Assembly: GCF_002837135.1 (NCBI RefSeq)
Contig: NZ_NWBQ01000067.1
Location: forward strand, 1-33,161
DNA: 33,161 nucleotides
Reading direction: 5' to 3'
Source: Macromonas bipunctata
GTDB taxonomy: Bacteria > Pseudomonadota > Gammaproteobacteria > Burkholderiales > Burkholderiaceae_C
Shown here: positions 31,249-33,161 of the stretch, one piece after another
Layout: each line of letters starts with the position of its first letter
Position numbering within the stretch: the first letter of the stretch is position 1
Notes under the pieces: generated by a model
Told to the model about the DNA's origin: nothing
Seen by the model: only the letters and a program-made list of their open reading frames with translations
Databases searched by the model: none
Made by a program: the position numbers and the translations under genes

Positions 31249-32418
31249 CTAGCTGTCACCGCCGAATAAATCTCGTGTATAAACTTTGTCTGCCACATCT
31301 TGCAGGTCTTCGGTAAACCGGTTGGCGATGATCACATCCGCCTCACGCTTGAACGCCGCTAAGTCATTGACCACGCGCGAGCGGTAGAAACTGGGCTCGT
31401 GCAGTGCTGGCTCATACACAATCACCTCAATGCCCTTGGCCTTGATGCGTTTCATGATCCCCTGGATGCTGGAAGCGCGGAAATTGTCCGAGCCGGCTTT
31501 CATCACCAAACGGTACACGCCCACCACATTGGGCTGGCGGGCCAGCACGCTGTCGGCGATGAAATCCTTGCGTGTGCGGTTGGATTCAACGATGGCGTGC
31601 ATCAGCTCCTGTGGCACGTTCTGGTAATTGGCGAGCAGCTGCTTCGTATCCTTGGGCAGGCAATAACCCCCGTAACCAAAAGATGGGTTGTTGTAATGCG
31701 CGCCAATGCGCGGATCTAAACACACGCCGTCGATGATCTGCCGGGTGTCCAGCCCATGCACGGCGGCATAGGTGTCCAGCTCGTTGAAGTACGCCACCCG
31801 CATCGCCAGAAAGGTATTGGCGAACAGCTTGATGGCCTCGGCCTCGGTGTTGTCGGTCAGCAGCACCGGCACGTCCTGGCGCAGCGCGCCTTCGCGCAGC
31901 AGGTCGGCAAACGCCTGCCCGCGCGCAGAACGCTCGCCCACTAGGATGCGGGACGGGTGCAGGTTGTCGTACAGGGCCTTGCCTTCGCGCAAAAACTCGG
32001 GCGAGAAAATCAGGTTGTCACAACCCAATTCGCGCTTGATGCGCTCGGTAAAACCCACCGGCACAGTGGACTTGATCACCATCACCGCCGAGGGGTTGAT
32101 CGCCATCACGTCGCGCACCACCGCTTCGACCGAGCGCGTGTTGAAGCGGTTGGTCTGGGGGTCGTAGTCGGTGGGCGTGGCGATCACCACGAAATCGGCA
32201 CCCGCGTAGGCGGCCTGCTTGTCGAGCGTTGCGCGCAAGTTCAGCGGCTTGTGCGCGAGGTAGTCCTCAATTTCGGCATCGGCGATGGGGGAATGGCGGT
32301 TGTTGATGAGTTCGACCTTGGCAGGGTCGATGTCCAGCGCAATGACTTGGTGATGCTGTGCGAGGAGCACGGCATTGGAGAGGCCCACGTAGCCAAGGCC
32401 TGCTATCGAAATTTTCAT
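31249..32418 (-). CDS. ugd: UDP-glucose 6-dehydrogenase Ugd
   Basis: A 389-residue NAD-dependent enzyme that oxidises UDP-glucose twice to UDP-glucuronate, giving the locus an acidic sugar. The Rossmann start is [20 protein letters not shown] (GxGxxG), then [37 protein letters not shown] and the catalytic cysteine Cys253 in [17 protein letters not shown]. The C-terminal UDP-binding domain ends near DLFGGDS. Length matches the short E. coli/Klebsiella-type Ugd. It is GC-rich, like the host. A 171-base AT-rich gap separates it from the upstream glycosyltransferase, so it may start its own transcription unit. Confidence 0.97.
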   Translation of the reverse strand: MKISIAGLGYVGLSNAVLLAQHHQVIALDIDPAKVELINNRHSPIADAEIEDYLAHKPLNLRATLDKQAAYAGADFVVIATPTDYDPQTNRFNTRSVEAVVRDVMAINPSAVMVIKSTVPVGFTERIKRELGCDNLIFSPEFLREGKALYDNLHPSRILVGERSARGQAFADLLREGALRQDVPVLLTDNTEAEAIKLFANTFLAMRVAYFNELDTYAAVHGLDTRQIIDGVCLDPRIGAHYNNPSFGYGGYCLPKDTKQLLANYQNVPQELMHAIVESNRTRKDFIADSVLARQPNVVGVYRLVMKAGSDNFRASSIQGIMKRIKAKGIEVIVYEPALHEPSFYRSRVVNDLAAFKREADVIIANRFTEDLQDVADKVYTRDLFGGDS

Positions 32419-32589
32419 TTATAAGTTTTAATCTTTTACTGGAGAATTTTTTATTGCGAAAATCATAAGTTGACCGCCAGAAGTTTTTTCCTTAAGTGCA
32501 ATCTACTTATCTGTGAGGATAGGTATGCAAGTCACTCAATTTATGAAAAAAACTTCCTGCAGCCAACTTAATATTGATATGCATTTTTC
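32419..32589. other. AT-rich intergenic gap upstream of ugd
   Basis: No coding frame is evident. On the + strand GAAGTTTTTT (32480-32489) and AAAAAACTTC (32547-32556) form a 10-bp inverted repeat with a 57-base spacer; wider CAG/CTG flanks nearly match. It is A/T-rich and lacks a GC stem, so it is unlikely to be a strong terminator. A promoter for ugd is likely somewhere here, but I cannot pick -35/-10 elements with confidence. Confidence 0.45.
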
Positions 32590-33161
32590 TTATTCGAAGC
32601 TCAGGGACTTCCTAATTATGCACCGCAAATTTTTTAATTGATCGCCGCCAAACGCCTTAGCGACTTCATTGAAGTAGGTAGGATGAAGCTTAGCTAGATT
32701 CGCTTCTCCCTGTTTAACTAATTTTTCTCGTTCGTTTTTAAAGCTCGCAGATTTAACATGAAAAACAAAGGCTGAAGGTGTTAAAATATTTTCAAAACCA
32801 GCATGATTTGCTCTCATGCAAAAGTCATTTTCTTCTCCATAACCTCTGGGAAAATTATTTTCATCAAAATATCCTATTTTTGATATCAAATCTCTTTTAA
32901 TTAGCATGCAAAACCCGTTCCCTGTAGGCAGAAAAATATTCTGCTCACTTGAAGTCGCCTGAAGTATTATATTTGCATGCTCATCAAAGGTCATTCCACT
33001 TTTTAAACTGTTGTGCTTTCCGGGCTCAGGGAATGAAAAGACACCGGAATTGTTACTTAAAGCGGTTACAGTCCCAATATTGATGCGAGAATAAGCTGCT
33101 AATCTCAGAGCAAGAATCCAGTCATCAGTAACTACTGTGTCACTAAGTTGACCATCAAAAG
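32590..33161 (-). CDS. GT2-family glycosyltransferase, C-terminal part (5' end outside window)
   Basis: The frame is open from the window edge through 190 codons to its stop at 32590. Translation before the first internal ATG (32994) is clearly coding: DDWILALRLAAYSRINIGTV is followed by TALSNNSGVFSFPEP, and then LPTGNGFCMLIKRDLISKIG and RGYGEENDFCMRANHAGFEN. These are the hallmarks of the second half of GT2 polysaccharide glycosyltransferases (the LSNN and GYGEENDFC motifs). The ATG at 32994 is therefore internal. The coding DNA is AT-rich, similar to the sulfotransferase island. It probably adds a sugar in the repeat unit; donor unknown. Confidence 0.88.
   Translation of the reverse strand, partial: FDGQLSDTVVTDDWILALRLAAYSRINIGTVTALSNNSGVFSFPEPGKHNSLKSGMTFDEHANIILQATSSEQNIFLPTGNGFCMLIKRDLISKIGYFDENNFPRGYGEENDFCMRANHAGFENILTPSAFVFHVKSASFKNEREKLVKQGEANLAKLHPTYFNEVAKAFGGDQLKNLRCIIRKSLSFE

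Noticed and set aside
32480-32556. 10-bp A/T inverted repeat upstream of ugd as a terminator or riboswitch
   Set aside because: No GC stem, a 57-base spacer and no recognisable aptamer; retained only as a description of the gap.
32590-32994. A complete small 134-residue gene starting at ATG 32994
   Set aside because: The frame continues upstream to the window edge with clear GT2 motifs, so this ATG is internal and the gene is cut by the window.

Overview
The window reads as the chromosome of a GC-rich betaproteobacterium, most likely a Burkholderiales member close to Comamonadaceae. This rests on the strong G/C third-position bias of the housekeeping genes and on the character of the ArgS, SPOR, DsbA, LptA, LptB and RpoN proteins. 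It is an inference from protein character, not from a search. No rRNA, tRNA, CRISPR array or recognisable insertion sequence was found.

Left block, about 224-9465, all on the + strand: tightly packed housekeeping genes. The order is dusC, argS, a SPOR-domain cell-division-type protein, dsbA, lptA, lptB, rpoN, an RlmL-type 23S rRNA methyltransferase and a PIN-domain protein. Most junctions are a few bases or GTGA/TGATG overlaps, so much of the block looks translationally coupled. It ends against a structured intergenic element (about 9546-9661) with a -10-like box, three hairpins (one showing a CCTCCC loop) and a strong intrinsic terminator. I read this as an unnamed small RNA. Its last 51 bases are antisense to the end of the neighbouring operon.

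Right block, 9611-33161, all on the - strand and read right to left: a surface-polysaccharide locus with a sulfation theme. From upstream to downstream it holds a GT2 glycosyltransferase cut by the window edge, ugd (UDP-glucuronate), a sulfotransferase with a coiled-coil tail, an MNT-HEPN toxin-antitoxin pair, galU, and a second MNT-HEPN pair. Then come a huge RgpF/GT2 glycosyltransferase split by a frameshift at a six-G run, three overlapping sulfotransferase-like genes, a GT61 glycosyltransferase, a DUF1800/DUF1501 pair, a CysN-fragment/CysC (APS kinase) fusion, an SLC13 permease, cysQ, rfbA, rfbC and a GlcNAc-transferase-like gene.

How the parts may work together (inference): the SLC13 protein would bring in sulfate, the CysC domain would make PAPS, four sulfotransferases would move sulfate to a glycan built from UDP-glucuronate, UDP-glucose and dTDP-sugars, and CysQ would remove the inhibitory by-product PAP. 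That is nearly a self-contained kit for a sulfated capsule or exopolysaccharide, which is uncommon in bacteria. No export or polymerisation genes (Wzx, Wzy, ABC transporter) are visible, so the locus must continue beyond the window or use genes elsewhere.

The locus is a mosaic. GT61 and the three clustered sulfotransferases (about 18.4-22.6 kb) are strikingly AT-rich next to GC-rich neighbours. The downstream DUF1800 gene has lost its N-terminus exactly at that boundary. The MNT-HEPN pair at 26860-27644 lies between two 92%-identical 89-bp copies of the galU-3'/glycosyltransferase-5' junction, which records how it was inserted.
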